DNA of 48,143 nucleotides, from positions 1 through 48,143 of the forward strand of contig JAEYRA010000122.1 in NCBI GenBank assembly GCA_023409755.1. Direction: 5' to 3'. The stretch comes from Bacillota bacterium (GTDB lineage Bacteria; Bacillota; Clostridia; Christensenellales; UMGS416). The position numbers and the translations under genes were made by a program. The notes beneath the pieces are model-generated. The model saw only the letters and a list, made by a program, of their open reading frames with translations, did no database searches and was not told the DNA's origin. Position 1 is the stretch's first letter. The number at the start of each line of letters is the position of its first letter. This document shows, in pieces, positions 15,966-25,047 of the stretch.

Positions 15966-17438
15966 TCAGCTTTTGGTGGTTTTGGCGCTCCCTTCCTGCT
16001 TCTCCAGCCCTTTTGCCCGGTTCCACAGCTCGTCCATTTGCTCTAAAGTCATCGATTGGAGCATTTTGCCCTCCTTCGCGACCTGCTCCTCCAGGAAGGT
16101 AAAACGACGGATGAATTTTTCTGCCGTGCCGGACAGGGCAAGCTCCGGATGGACGCCCAGAAAACGGGACACATTGATGGCAGCGAAGAGCACGTCTCCC
16201 AGTTCGTCGCACAGGCGGCCGGTGCTCTCCCCATCGGCCATGGCACGTTGGAGTTCCTCCACCTCCTCCCGCAGCTTGGCAAAGGCCCCTGAAACATCAG
16301 GCCAGTCGAAGCCCACGCGGGCGGCGCGACCCTGTATCTTCATGCTGCGAAGGATCGCCGGCATGGCCTTGGGTAAATCTGCCATGCGGCCAGCCTCCGA
16401 GTTACTTCCCTTCTCCTGCCGCTTGATAGCGTCCCAATTGGTTACCACTTCCTCCGCAGTGTCCGCCTGTACACCCCCAAACACATGGGGATGGCGGCGA
16501 ATCATCTTGCGGCAGATGCCGTCGGTCACATCCAGGATGTCGAAGTCGCCGCGTTCGGCGGCCATCCGCGCGTGGAAGACAACCTGCAGTAACACATCAC
16601 CCAGCTCCTCGGCCAGTTCCTCCATGTCGCCGCGGTCGATGGCCTCCAACACCTCGTAGGTCTCCTCCAGCAGACAGGGTTTCAGGCTTTCGTGGGTCTG
16701 CTCCCTGTCCCAGGGGCAGCCGCCGGGGTTGCGCAGTCGTGCCAGAATGTCCACAAGATCGGCCAGATCGTGCCTAGCCCCCTGCCCGGCCTGCGGCAGC
16801 CAGGCTATGGTGCGGTGATCGTAGCGGGGTTGTCGGTCAAGCTCCCACAGTTCAATGGCTCTGGCACCCTGTCCATCCCCAAATACCACGGGTGCCTCGT
16901 CGCCGTAGAGTTCAGTCAGCAACAGCTTGCAATCCCCGGCGGTCAGCGCACTGTCAAGCTGGGTGAGCAGCAGCGGTACGGTGCGGCACACCATGGACCG
17001 TGTCAGCATGGGGGCCGGCACAGCGGCGTAGGCACCGGTCACGTCCTGCCCCAGGCGGGCGCAATGCAGCAGGAACGGCGCTGCTTCGTCCACACCGGGC
17101 AGCAGTTCGATGGCGCAGTCCGCTCCGGCCAGGGCCAGCAGCTCCCGCACCGAGCCGTCGCCCGCCATGCCCTGCCCCGGCACGGCGTAGACGACCTCGC
17201 CGTGTGCAGCTGCCAGACGCAGCACCTCTGCGGCCAGCAGGCGGTGGAGTTCCTCAAACTCCTCCGCATGCTCGTACAAAGCATCCAGAAACACGGGGGC
17301 AAGGGCTTTGGAGTGCCCCGCTTCAGGGTGGCGGGCGGTGCGGAACACGGTGGGCGTGGCCGCCATGCGTGCTACTGCCTGGGCTGTAACGCCGCCACCC
17401 TGCCAGGGGCCAAGCCCTACGATGGTAATCTTTGGCAT
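15966..17438 (-). CDS. mazG: MazG family nucleotide pyrophosphohydrolase with tetrapyrrole-methylase-like domain (YabN type)
   Basis: 490 residues. The N-terminal half resembles tetrapyrrole (corrin/porphyrin) methylases (ITIVGLGPWQGG; YAVPGQGMAGDGSV). From about residue 230 two MazG modules follow: the first with GGCPWDREQTHESLKPCLLEE and EELGDVLLQVVFHA, the second with REEVEELQRA and DELGDVLFAAIN. The E-x3-E and E-x-x-D metal sites of the first are complete. MazG hydrolyses nucleoside triphosphates to monophosphates and pyrophosphate; the role of the fused methylase domain is unknown. Synteny spoVB-mazG-HU-rqcP matches the Bacillus yabM-yabN-yabO order. Confidence 0.93.
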   Translation of the reverse strand: MPKITIVGLGPWQGGGVTAQAVARMAATPTVFRTARHPEAGHSKALAPVFLDALYEHAEEFEELHRLLAAEVLRLAAAHGEVVYAVPGQGMAGDGSVRELLALAGADCAIELLPGVDEAAPFLLHCARLGQDVTGAYAAVPAPMLTRSMVCRTVPLLLTQLDSALTAGDCKLLLTELYGDEAPVVFGDGQGARAIELWELDRQPRYDHRTIAWLPQAGQGARHDLADLVDILARLRNPGGCPWDREQTHESLKPCLLEETYEVLEAIDRGDMEELAEELGDVLLQVVFHARMAAERGDFDILDVTDGICRKMIRRHPHVFGGVQADTAEEVVTNWDAIKRQEKGSNSEAGRMADLPKAMPAILRSMKIQGRAARVGFDWPDVSGAFAKLREEVEELQRAMADGESTGRLCDELGDVLFAAINVSRFLGVHPELALSGTAEKFIRRFTFLEEQVAKEGKMLQSMTLEQMDELWNRAKGLEKQEGSAKTTKS

Positions 17439-17447
17439 GTCATTCTC

Positions 17448-19076
17448 CTAGCCTTTCATAAGGTGCATACGCCGCAGGGCCGCCGCCAGTCGGTCGCCCT
17501 TGGGGAGGAACAGCAGTTCCTCCCGCCCCACGGCGCCGAAAAGAACGGTCAGCAGCAGATAGACCGGCACAGCCACAATGATGGCCGCAATCGTGGCCAG
17601 ATTGCCGCCCAGCAACCCCTGCAGGCCGGTATACAGCGCCCAGGCAGCCGCACCCATACCGGCTGAGGCCAGAAGGGGCTTGCCCAGCAGATCGACCGGA
17701 GCGATGCGCACGCCGGTATATTTGCGCACAAAATACAGATTAATTGCTGCGCTGAGGCCGTAGAGGGCAATGGTGCCGATGGGTGCGCCGTGGATGTTGA
17801 GGCTCGGAATTCCAACCAGTATGTAATTGAGCACGACCTTGACAAGCGCGCCGGCCGCCAGGCTGTACATGGGCACCTTGACCCGCCCGATGCCCTGCAG
17901 CGTGCCATTGGTGCTCTGCACGATCGAAAGGAAGATGACGCTGAGGGCTGAGACGACCATGAGCTCGGCGGATATGGTGATCTGCTCCGGTGAATCAAAC
18001 GCCTTGCCATGATCAAACAGCAACACGATGATGGGCCGCGCCAACACCGCCAGCCCCACCGCACATGGCATGGAGACGAGGGTCGTCATTTTGAGCCCCA
18101 CGCGGGACTTGCGCGCCACCGCCGCACGATCATGGCGCTCGTTGGATTCGGCAATGGAAGGGATGAGGCTGGTGCTCAGCGACAGGGAAATGACGCTGGG
18201 AACATTAACCAACAACCCCACCACGCCCGTAAGCAACCCATAGAGCGTTGTCGCAGCCTCGTCGGTACAGCCCAAGCTCGTCAAACGATCGGGCACAATG
18301 ATACCATCCAACATGCTGGACAGCGGCAGGAACAGCGCACCCACCAGCATGGGCAGTGCCAACGCCACCAACTGCCTGGCAATGGCACCGTAAGATTCAG
18401 CCGGGCGGGTGGAATGCAGAGTCTCCATACGGCGTTCCTTCACCGCAAAGACAACAAAAATGTACAAGAGGGCTACGCCCTCAGCCATGGTGATGCTCCA
18501 CATGGCACCGGACGCCCCATACTGTACGCCGCTACGGTTAAGCCATGCGATGAGTAAGAGGCCCGGGAAGAACTTCAGCAATTGCTCAATTACCTGGGAC
18601 ACCGCCGTTGGCGTCATATTCTGATGCCCCTGGAAATAACCACGGTATGCCGTAATCATTGACACAAATACCAGCGCTGGCGCAATTGCCAGCACGCTGG
18701 GCAACAACATCCGTGCCCCTTCATCGGTCTTACTCAGCACATCCGCGATGAGCCCGCTGCCTGCAGCCATTGCGATGGCACTGACCAGACCGATGCCTGT
18801 AAGCAAACCAAGACTCACACCAAAGACGCGCCGGGCGTTGCGCCGGTCATTGTACACCATGCGCTCAGACACCATCTTGGAAATGGCGCCCGGAATGCCA
18901 GCGGTGGATAACGTCAACAGCAGGTTGTACACCGGAAAGACCAGTTGATATAGCCCAACGCCATACAAGCCAATGAGCGCAGCCAACGGCACGCGGTACA
19001 CCACACCGATAAGCCGCACCAGTACACCCGCCAGCGCCAGGATGGCGGCGCTTTGTATGAAATTCTTCTTACCCAT
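17448..19076 (-). CDS. SpoVB/MurJ-like polysaccharide flippase
   Basis: 542 residues with about 14 predicted hydrophobic helices spread over the whole length, as expected for the MOP/PST flippase family. Members move lipid-linked oligosaccharides across the membrane; SpoVB (and YabM beside mazG in Bacillus) are the closest named types. The N-terminal KKNFIQSAAILALAGVLVRLIGVVYRVPL segment with its arginines is typical. It lies nine bases before mazG and behind an extended -10 promoter. Whether it serves spore cortex or vegetative wall synthesis cannot be decided from sequence alone. Confidence 0.88.
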   Translation of the reverse strand: MGKKNFIQSAAILALAGVLVRLIGVVYRVPLAALIGLYGVGLYQLVFPVYNLLLTLSTAGIPGAISKMVSERMVYNDRRNARRVFGVSLGLLTGIGLVSAIAMAAGSGLIADVLSKTDEGARMLLPSVLAIAPALVFVSMITAYRGYFQGHQNMTPTAVSQVIEQLLKFFPGLLLIAWLNRSGVQYGASGAMWSITMAEGVALLYIFVVFAVKERRMETLHSTRPAESYGAIARQLVALALPMLVGALFLPLSSMLDGIIVPDRLTSLGCTDEAATTLYGLLTGVVGLLVNVPSVISLSLSTSLIPSIAESNERHDRAAVARKSRVGLKMTTLVSMPCAVGLAVLARPIIVLLFDHGKAFDSPEQITISAELMVVSALSVIFLSIVQSTNGTLQGIGRVKVPMYSLAAGALVKVVLNYILVGIPSLNIHGAPIGTIALYGLSAAINLYFVRKYTGVRIAPVDLLGKPLLASAGMGAAAWALYTGLQGLLGGNLATIAAIIVAVPVYLLLTVLFGAVGREELLFLPKGDRLAAALRRMHLMKG

Positions 19077-19117
19077 TGCACTCCCTTGGAGACAACCGTC
19101 TGGAAAATCGTATTCCG

Positions 19118-19126
19118 ATTATACCA
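19118..19126 (-). promoter_or_regulatory. Extended -10 promoter before the spoVB-like gene
   Basis: TGGTATAAT on the minus strand is a perfect extended -10 element, about 41 bp before the ATG. No good -35 box is seen, which extended -10 promoters tolerate. Confidence 0.6.
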
Positions 19127-19211
19127 AACAATACCTGCGGCAGGCAAATCGCTGCCGCTCTTACCATGTGCACCACACAGTGGGCTATGCACGACTGGCT
19201 GGCAAAACATA

Positions 19212-19235
19212 GCGGGGAACCAATTGGTTCCCCGC
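19212..19235 (-). terminator. Perfect 24-bp palindromic terminator after the ABC operon
   Basis: Two perfectly complementary 12-base arms (GCGGGGAACCAA and its complement) meet without a loop, five bases beyond the ATPase stop. On the minus strand TATGTTTTGCC follows. It separates the efflux operon from spoVB. Confidence 0.7.
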
Positions 19236-19240
19236 GGTAG

Positions 19241-20164
19241 TTACTGCTCTTCGTATTCGGTCTCTTCGGTCGGTTTCTCCTGGGGCTTGAAGATGACCAC
19301 CCGGCCATCCTCCATCTCTACCCGCAGGCGGGAGCGGCCCTGCACCCCCAAAGAAATGAGATAATCTCGCGGGATCTGCAGGCGGCCGGTGGAGTCCACC
19401 ACGGCCAGCTCCACATGCTGTTCCTGCTCCCCCGCGCCATACCCCTCGATGTCACGCATCTCGTCGAGGTAGGAACGGCGGCGCACATACTCGCTGGAGG
19501 TACGACCGTCACGGATGGCGACGATGCGGTCGACCTTGCGGCTCAGCGACAAGTCGTGGGTGACGATCATGATCGTCACGCCCATCTGCTCGTTGATGTC
19601 GCGGAAGATGCTGAGGATGAGATCGGCGGTGCGGCTGTCCACCGCACCGGTGGGCTCGTCTGCCAGCAGCAGCTTCGGCTTGTTGGCGAGCGCGATGGCG
19701 ATGGCCACACGCTGCTGCTCCCCGCCGGAAAGCTGGCTCAGCCGGCTGTTCCAGCGGTGGGGCAGGTTCACGAGGTCGAGAAGCTCCCTCGCCCGCTCAC
19801 GGCGTTCCTTCTGGCTGGACAATACCATGGGCAGCTGCACGTTCTCCAACGCTGTCATGTACGGGATGAGGTTGCGGGCGTTGTTCTGCCAGATGAACCC
19901 CACCGTCTCCCGCTTGTAGCGCACATAATCCTTTTCAGAGAATTTCAGCAGGTCCTTGCCGTCCACCATAAGGGTGCCGGCGGAAGGACGGTCCAGCCCG
20001 CCGATCATGTTCATGAGCGTGGACTTGCCCGAGCCGGAGTTGCCAATGATGGCCATGAACTCGCCCTGCTCCACGGTGAGATCCAGCCCCTGCAGGGCCA
20101 CGACCTCGGTCTCGTGGGTCTTGTAGATCTTGACCAGATTTTCACACAGCACCATATCGCTCAT
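19241..20164 (-). CDS. ABC transporter ATP-binding protein with C-terminal AbrB/SpoVT-like domain
   Basis: 307 residues. Residues 1 to about 225 are a MacB/LolD-type ATPase with every catalytic motif: Walker A GNSGSGKST, signature LSGGEQQR, Walker B LLLADEPTGAVD and H-loop IVTHD. After a charged linker, residues about 255-292 (VVDSTGRLQIPRDYL, then VEMEDGRVVIF) match the swapped-hairpin AbrB/MazE/SpoVT DNA-binding fold. This tail is absent from ordinary MacB ATPases. The ATG overlaps the stop of the other ATPase (ATGA). The gene sits where spoVT is found next to spoVB/yabM in Bacillus. The role of the tail (dimerisation, DNA binding or membrane regulation) is unknown. Confidence 0.9.
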   Translation of the reverse strand: MSDMVLCENLVKIYKTHETEVVALQGLDLTVEQGEFMAIIGNSGSGKSTLMNMIGGLDRPSAGTLMVDGKDLLKFSEKDYVRYKRETVGFIWQNNARNLIPYMTALENVQLPMVLSSQKERRERARELLDLVNLPHRWNSRLSQLSGGEQQRVAIAIALANKPKLLLADEPTGAVDSRTADLILSIFRDINEQMGVTIMIVTHDLSLSRKVDRIVAIRDGRTSSEYVRRRSYLDEMRDIEGYGAGEQEQHVELAVVDSTGRLQIPRDYLISLGVQGRSRLRVEMEDGRVVIFKPQEKPTEETEYEEQ

Positions 20165-20883
20165 AGGACTTCCACTCCTTGCGTCGGGAAGGTGTTGAAC
20201 GTCTCATCCACGATGGCGCCGTCATCCAGTGCGTAGACGTGGTCGGCTAACTCCATCATGTTCGGGTCATGGGTCGTCATCACGATGGTGATGCCTTCAC
20301 TCACGATGAGCTCACGGAAAAGTTTCATCACCTGCAGGCCCATGTGGGTGTCGAGTTCAGCCGTCGGTTCATCGGCAAAGATGACCTTGGGCCGGTGGGC
20401 GATGGCACGGGCGATGGCCACACGCTGCTGCTCCCCGCCGGAGAGCTCTGCCGGGCGGTGGCGCATGCGGCTCTTCAAGCCCACGCGGGCCAGGCATTCC
20501 TCAGTCCTCGCCCGCCACAGGCTGCGGTCCATGCCGTTGAGGCGCAGGGCAAACTCCACGTTCTCATAGGCCGAGAGGAGCGAAATGAGCGCCACAGACT
20601 GGAAAATAAAGCCGACCTGCCGGAGGCGAAGTGCGTCCCGCTGGGCCTCCCGCATGCGGGTGATGTCCTGGCCGTCAAAGTAGACGACCCCCTCCGTGGG
20701 GCGGTCGAGAGCACCCAGGATGTTCATCAGTGTCGTCTTGCCGCTGCCTGAACGTCCTTTGAGCACGGTGAGCGTGCCCGGCTGCACATTGATGGTCACG
20801 TCCCGCAGGGCATGCACCTTTTCCAGCCCCGATTGAAACACGCGGCTGACCGAATCGGCGGCGATGATGGGTTGCAGTTCCAT
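20161..20883 (-). CDS. ABC transporter ATP-binding protein (MacB/LolD type)
   Basis: 240 residues from MELQPIIAADSVSRVF. All ATPase motifs are intact: Walker A GRSGSGKTT, Q-loop IFQS, signature LSGGEQQR, Walker B VIFADEPTAELD, H-loop MTTHD. It belongs to the type VII mechanotransmission ABC group (MacB, LolD, BceA). GGGGGAGG stands seven bases before the ATG and overlaps the permease stop, two bases away, so permease and ATPase are coupled. A longer frame reaching into the permease gene is rejected. With the AbrB-tailed ATPase it gives two unlike nucleotide-binding subunits for one permease. Confidence 0.93.
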   Translation of the reverse strand: MELQPIIAADSVSRVFQSGLEKVHALRDVTINVQPGTLTVLKGRSGSGKTTLMNILGALDRPTEGVVYFDGQDITRMREAQRDALRLRQVGFIFQSVALISLLSAYENVEFALRLNGMDRSLWRARTEECLARVGLKSRMRHRPAELSGGEQQRVAIARAIAHRPKVIFADEPTAELDTHMGLQVMKLFRELIVSEGITIVMTTHDPNMMELADHVYALDDGAIVDETFNTFPTQGVEVL

Positions 20884-20885
20884 GC

Positions 20886-23723
20886 TCAGTCCTCCCCCAG
20901 CTTGATGGCCTGGGCCACCTTGATGCGGCTGACCAACCCGCCCAGCAGCGCCAGTCCTGCCACCAGCATCGCGCCGATGACCGTGTACAGGCGCACATAG
21001 TCGGAGCGGTTGGTGACGACCCGGAAGGGAGGCACCTGGTCTGCCGCGCTGTACACCATGCCCAGCAGAGGCACAAAGAGCTGGCACATGACGCCGCCGA
21101 TGAAAAGCCCCATGAGGATGGCGACGCCGGAGATGAGCACCTGCTCCACCACCAGCATCAGGATCACCCGGCTGGCGCTCATGCCCATGGCGCGAAAGAT
21201 GCCAAATTGCAGCGTGCGGGCCTGGATGGACAGGATCCAGTAGATGAAGAAACCGATCATGCTGATGGCCATCGTCACCACAAACCCCATCGTCATAGCG
21301 CCGTTGGTACCCTGCAGCAGCGGGTCATTCTTCTTCTGGGTAATCTCCTGCTTGGTGTCCTTCACCCAAGCCAGCATCATCTTCTTGGCCTCGATGTCGT
21401 CATAGATCTGTTTGGTTGTTGCCCCGTCGGCCTTCTTATACCAGATCTGATAGGGCTCCAGCGAGGTGTTGCCTTGCACATAGTCCAGATTGGCCACGAT
21501 GAAATACTCACTGACTTCCCGATTGGGGTTGAGCCCCGGCCAGTAGGGTACCGAGCCGTAAACGACACCCTCCACCTGCTGCTGATCGCCCCAGGTGTAG
21601 TAAATGGAATCGCCGGGCTCCAACCCCAGCTCCTCCATGAGCTTCGCTGACACGTAAATGGCACTGGGGTTTTCGCTCATGTTGTTGAGGTAGTTGTTGA
21701 TGTGGTAGGGCAACAGACCGTCTCCATACCAAACCACATTGCCAAACTCTACGGGATTTATGGCCATGAGCAAACCTGTCTTGTAGTTCCCCACGCCAGT
21801 GCCAATGGAAACCTTATCGGGCATGAACACCCGTGCGGCAGCCACGGTGCCGTCGAGTTTGGAATACTTGGAGAAGGCTGGCTCTTGGTAAATGACTGCC
21901 TGGGTCTGCTGAGAGACGGTAGCGGATTCCTCTGACGGCGGGCCTGCGGTGCTGGATGTCGTTGGCTTGTTGCTGGGCCACTGCATCTGCAGGGTGAGAT
22001 CCGCACCATTGGCATAGTTGATGCGGTCCTCAATGTTCTGGTTGATGGTGCGGGCTGAGTTGGCGCTGAATACGCCAATGGAAATGGTGAGGATGAGGAA
22101 CAGCATCAGGAACTGTTCCCGCCCGCTGGAACGCCCCACCTGTGTGATGGACGTGTACAGTACCGGCGTCCAATATTTACGGCCCAGCCACGAGACAAAG
22201 CGGATGATGTAGGGATAGAGCCGCAGGAACAGCAGCCCGGCCCCCAGCACAAACAGAGTGGAGATGAGGAACAGGAATGGATCAACTGGCACCTCCATGC
22301 CCTCGGCCTGGGTCACCAGCACTGTTTCCTGCAGGTTCTTATACTGATACAGGCCGTAGAACGAAATGCCTAGCAGAATGAAGTCCAAAAAGAACTTTTG
22401 CCACACCGGCACGTTCCAGCGGCGGGCCTTCTTCTGCTTGTGCTCCACAATCGTGGTGTGGGAGGCCGCCATGGCTGGCACCATCATCATGAGCACGGAG
22501 AAGACGCCGGCGTACAGGGCGTATAGGAGTGTGGTGGCGTTCATCTTCAACGGCAGCGCTGTGCGGGACACAAACTCCAGGAAACCGTTGGATGACCCCA
22601 GCAGCCCGCAGATGCCAAAGGCCAAAACGGGCCCTAGCACCATGGATGCGCCGCTCAAAAGCAAGCTCTGTATGAGATAGGTGAGGAATACCTGCCGGCC
22701 GGCGGCGCCGCGGCTCTTGAGCACGGCAATCTCGTTCTTGTCATTCTCCACAATGAGCTGGGTCACCATGAAGATATAGAACGCCAGCATCAGGAGGATC
22801 GGTACCTGCAGCACCCAGAGCGTTGTCTTGAGCTGCTTGGCGCGGTCAAAATACTCCTGTAGGATATACATGGCTGGGAAGTCCCACTCAATGGCCGAAT
22901 ACTTGGCCATGGTCTCCTTCTGTTCGACGATCGTGTCGTTGAAGGACTTCAGCTGCTCGATGCTGAGTTTGGAATAATCGAGGGCGTAGTACCATCGGGC
23001 GCTGACGATCGTGTTGTTGGCTGCCATGATGTCACGAACAAACAGGTTGTAGTCCATGATCATCGCGCCTTCAAAATCCTCTTCGGGCTGGTTCCACCAG
23101 GCATCGCCGTTGTCCACACGGGTGTAGATGCCAACGACTTTGAGGCGCAGGTCTCCAAATTGTTTGGTGCGGTCGCTGGCCGTCAGCACTTCATCCAGCA
23201 GCAGGTCATAGGAGCCCTGGGTGGACTGGGGAATGATGACCTCATAGACACCATCGACTGGCTCGCTGGCCGGTAGGCGGCCGCCCACAATCTTGATGTG
23301 GTCAAAAAAATTGGTGACGGCATACAGCCCCAAATAGCGGCGAACCGGCTCTTCCTCGCGCTGCACCTCCGGCACGACGGACATGTGATCCATGCCCAGG
23401 CGTTTGACGCTCTGCTGCACCGGCAGGCTCAGCGCCGGAACCATCTTCTTCTTGATTTCACCGTCGAACCACTGATAGGCGGAAATCCGCTTTTCGCCTG
23501 TATCATAGTAGGTATAGGCGTTGAGATCCATCGTGTAGCGGCCGGGGTAATAGCCCGTATCCTGCTGGAAAGCTTCCAGATCTTTGGTGAGCATGCGCTG
23601 CAGAATCCCATCGGTGTAAAGCGGGATACTGCTGACCATGGCAACGGCCAAAATGGAACCGACCAGCAGACAGACCATCAGCCACTTGTTGTTCATTATC
23701 TTTCTTAAGACAAGAAAGAACAT
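20886..23723 (-). CDS. ABC transporter permease with two FtsX domains
   Basis: 945 residues, far longer than MacB (about 650). An N-terminal helix (residues about 13-35) is followed by a large extracytoplasmic region. A first FtsX unit lies around residues 310-470 (VLKSRGAAGRQVFLTYLIQSLLLSG), and then a long helical and extracytoplasmic middle. A second FtsX unit is at the C-terminus (LQFGIFRAMGMSASRVILML). It is therefore a fused pseudo-dimer of two permease halves, which explains pairing with two different ATPases. The substrate is unknown; type VII transporters expel lipids, peptides or antibiotics or signal across the membrane. Confidence 0.9.
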   Translation of the reverse strand: MFFLVLRKIMNNKWLMVCLLVGSILAVAMVSSIPLYTDGILQRMLTKDLEAFQQDTGYYPGRYTMDLNAYTYYDTGEKRISAYQWFDGEIKKKMVPALSLPVQQSVKRLGMDHMSVVPEVQREEEPVRRYLGLYAVTNFFDHIKIVGGRLPASEPVDGVYEVIIPQSTQGSYDLLLDEVLTASDRTKQFGDLRLKVVGIYTRVDNGDAWWNQPEEDFEGAMIMDYNLFVRDIMAANNTIVSARWYYALDYSKLSIEQLKSFNDTIVEQKETMAKYSAIEWDFPAMYILQEYFDRAKQLKTTLWVLQVPILLMLAFYIFMVTQLIVENDKNEIAVLKSRGAAGRQVFLTYLIQSLLLSGASMVLGPVLAFGICGLLGSSNGFLEFVSRTALPLKMNATTLLYALYAGVFSVLMMMVPAMAASHTTIVEHKQKKARRWNVPVWQKFFLDFILLGISFYGLYQYKNLQETVLVTQAEGMEVPVDPFLFLISTLFVLGAGLLFLRLYPYIIRFVSWLGRKYWTPVLYTSITQVGRSSGREQFLMLFLILTISIGVFSANSARTINQNIEDRINYANGADLTLQMQWPSNKPTTSSTAGPPSEESATVSQQTQAVIYQEPAFSKYSKLDGTVAAARVFMPDKVSIGTGVGNYKTGLLMAINPVEFGNVVWYGDGLLPYHINNYLNNMSENPSAIYVSAKLMEELGLEPGDSIYYTWGDQQQVEGVVYGSVPYWPGLNPNREVSEYFIVANLDYVQGNTSLEPYQIWYKKADGATTKQIYDDIEAKKMMLAWVKDTKQEITQKKNDPLLQGTNGAMTMGFVVTMAISMIGFFIYWILSIQARTLQFGIFRAMGMSASRVILMLVVEQVLISGVAILMGLFIGGVMCQLFVPLLGMVYSAADQVPPFRVVTNRSDYVRLYTVIGAMLVAGLALLGGLVSRIKVAQAIKLGED

Positions 23724-23749
23724 AGGTTGCCCTCCTTACCGGCCGACGG

Positions 23750-24781
23750 TCAGTTCACGATGACCTTCTCGCCTTCTTTAAGGCCGTCGAGAATCTCCAC
23801 CTCGGTTGTGGTCTCCAGGCCAACCTGTACGTCCTTCTCCACCTTGACACCATTCTCCAGCACCTGGACAAATCGGCGCTGCATGTATGTCTTGACCACG
23901 TTGCGCGGCAGCTTTAACACATCCTTGCGTTCGTCCAGCACCAGTACCAGCCGCGCCTGGTCCCCCACCTCAGTCTTCTTCATCACATCATCGGGAACGC
24001 TGATGAAGATCAGAGAGTCCAATGTATCATTGTTGTAACTCAGGCGGTCGAAGGGCGTGGAGACGACTTCACCCTCGCAGGCAGTGCCGTCGTTGTTGAG
24101 CGTGACCTGTACCTTCATGCCGATCTGGAACTGGTTTGAGTTCCCGTCCTTTTGGTAGATCAGCATCTTTTCGGTCTGGTCTGCCACCCGTACCAGGGTG
24201 GAATAAGAATCGACCTGCGTCCCCTGGTTGGCATTGGTCACATAGGTGACGCTGCCCGTCAGCGGTGACTTCAGTTCCGAGTTTTCAATCTGCTCCTTGA
24301 TCTGCTTGACATCAAGCTCAGCCGATTCCAGAGAGAGCGCGGCGTTTTTAAGCGCTGTCTTGTCGCTGGAATGACGCAGCTGCTTCCGGAGTGCGGCATA
24401 ATCGTTCTGTTGAATCTGCAGCTTGATCTCCGCCCGCTTGAGGTCGTATTCCAACTCCCCAACATCAAGCTCGATGAGCACATCACCCTTTTTCACCTTT
24501 TCACCCAACTTGACGTTGATCTTCTTAATGCGGCCGCCACCATTGGCGAAATACACGTCGGCGACCTTGGTGCTCTCGAACCGTCCAACGCCTTGCACCG
24601 AATAGACGATGTCCCCGCGCTCCACATCCACCGTGTTATAGCTGATTTCTTTGGACTCCAGTAACGGTGGTGTCTGCAGAGGTTCCTCTGTGGGGAATAA
24701 ATACTGACACCCCGCAAGCAGCGTGGAAAACAACAAGGCCAGTGCGATGGCAAGCGGTTTGATAAGCTTTCCTGCCTTCAT
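23750..24781 (-). CDS. Lipoprotein membrane-fusion/adaptor protein (HlyD/MacA-like)
   Basis: 343 residues. The N-terminus is a lipoprotein signal with lipobox LLAGC (lipid cysteine at residue 25). A biotinyl-lipoyl-like domain follows (GGGRIKKINVKLGEKVKKGDVLIELD), split by a short coiled-coil hairpin rich in Glu, Lys and Gln (residues about 108-175) and completed by SPLTGSVTYV. Beta-barrel and membrane-proximal domains end the protein. It is an extracytoplasmic adaptor of a tripartite-like exporter adapted to a single-membrane cell. The start follows GGGAG and avoids a longer frame lacking a site. It is first in the four-gene operon. Confidence 0.88.
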   Translation of the reverse strand: MKAGKLIKPLAIALALLFSTLLAGCQYLFPTEEPLQTPPLLESKEISYNTVDVERGDIVYSVQGVGRFESTKVADVYFANGGGRIKKINVKLGEKVKKGDVLIELDVGELEYDLKRAEIKLQIQQNDYAALRKQLRHSSDKTALKNAALSLESAELDVKQIKEQIENSELKSPLTGSVTYVTNANQGTQVDSYSTLVRVADQTEKMLIYQKDGNSNQFQIGMKVQVTLNNDGTACEGEVVSTPFDRLSYNNDTLDSLIFISVPDDVMKKTEVGDQARLVLVLDERKDVLKLPRNVVKTYMQRRFVQVLENGVKVEKDVQVGLETTTEVEILDGLKEGEKVIVN

Positions 24782-24845
24782 GGTTGGTTCTCCCTTCCCG
24801 ACGTGTATTGCACAAAATGGTACTACAGGTTTATACAATGTTATC

Positions 24846-24874
24846 ATTATATTCTTCGTCATCAGACATTACAA
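24846..24874 (-). promoter_or_regulatory. Promoter of the adaptor/permease/ATPase operon
   Basis: TTGTAA (24869-24874), 17-bp spacer and a perfect TATAAT (24846-24851) on the minus strand, leaving a leader of about 58 bases. Confidence 0.72.
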
Positions 24875-24930
24875 GAATCCGATGTGTTTTAATCGTTTTC
24901 CATAAAACAGAACATTCACAAAAACATTTG

Positions 24931-24949
24931 ATGCAAAGATCTTTTGCAT
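24931..24949. repeat. Inverted repeat ATGCAAA-N5-TTTGCAT between divergent genes
   Basis: Seven-base arms (24931-24937 and 24943-24949) with a GATCT centre lie between the divergent adaptor operon and the EAL/HDOD gene. The right arm overlaps a possible plus-strand -35 (TTGCAT, then TATATG after 16 bp) for the EAL/HDOD gene, so it could be an operator. Confidence 0.45.
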
Positions 24950-25047
24950 GCAGTACCTGTGGGAATATATGGTAACATAAGTTGTGTGGTAAGTTGTGTG
25001 CGCCAGCTTGGTTGGGGGCGGGCCAGAATAATGGAGGTGCAGGAGCA

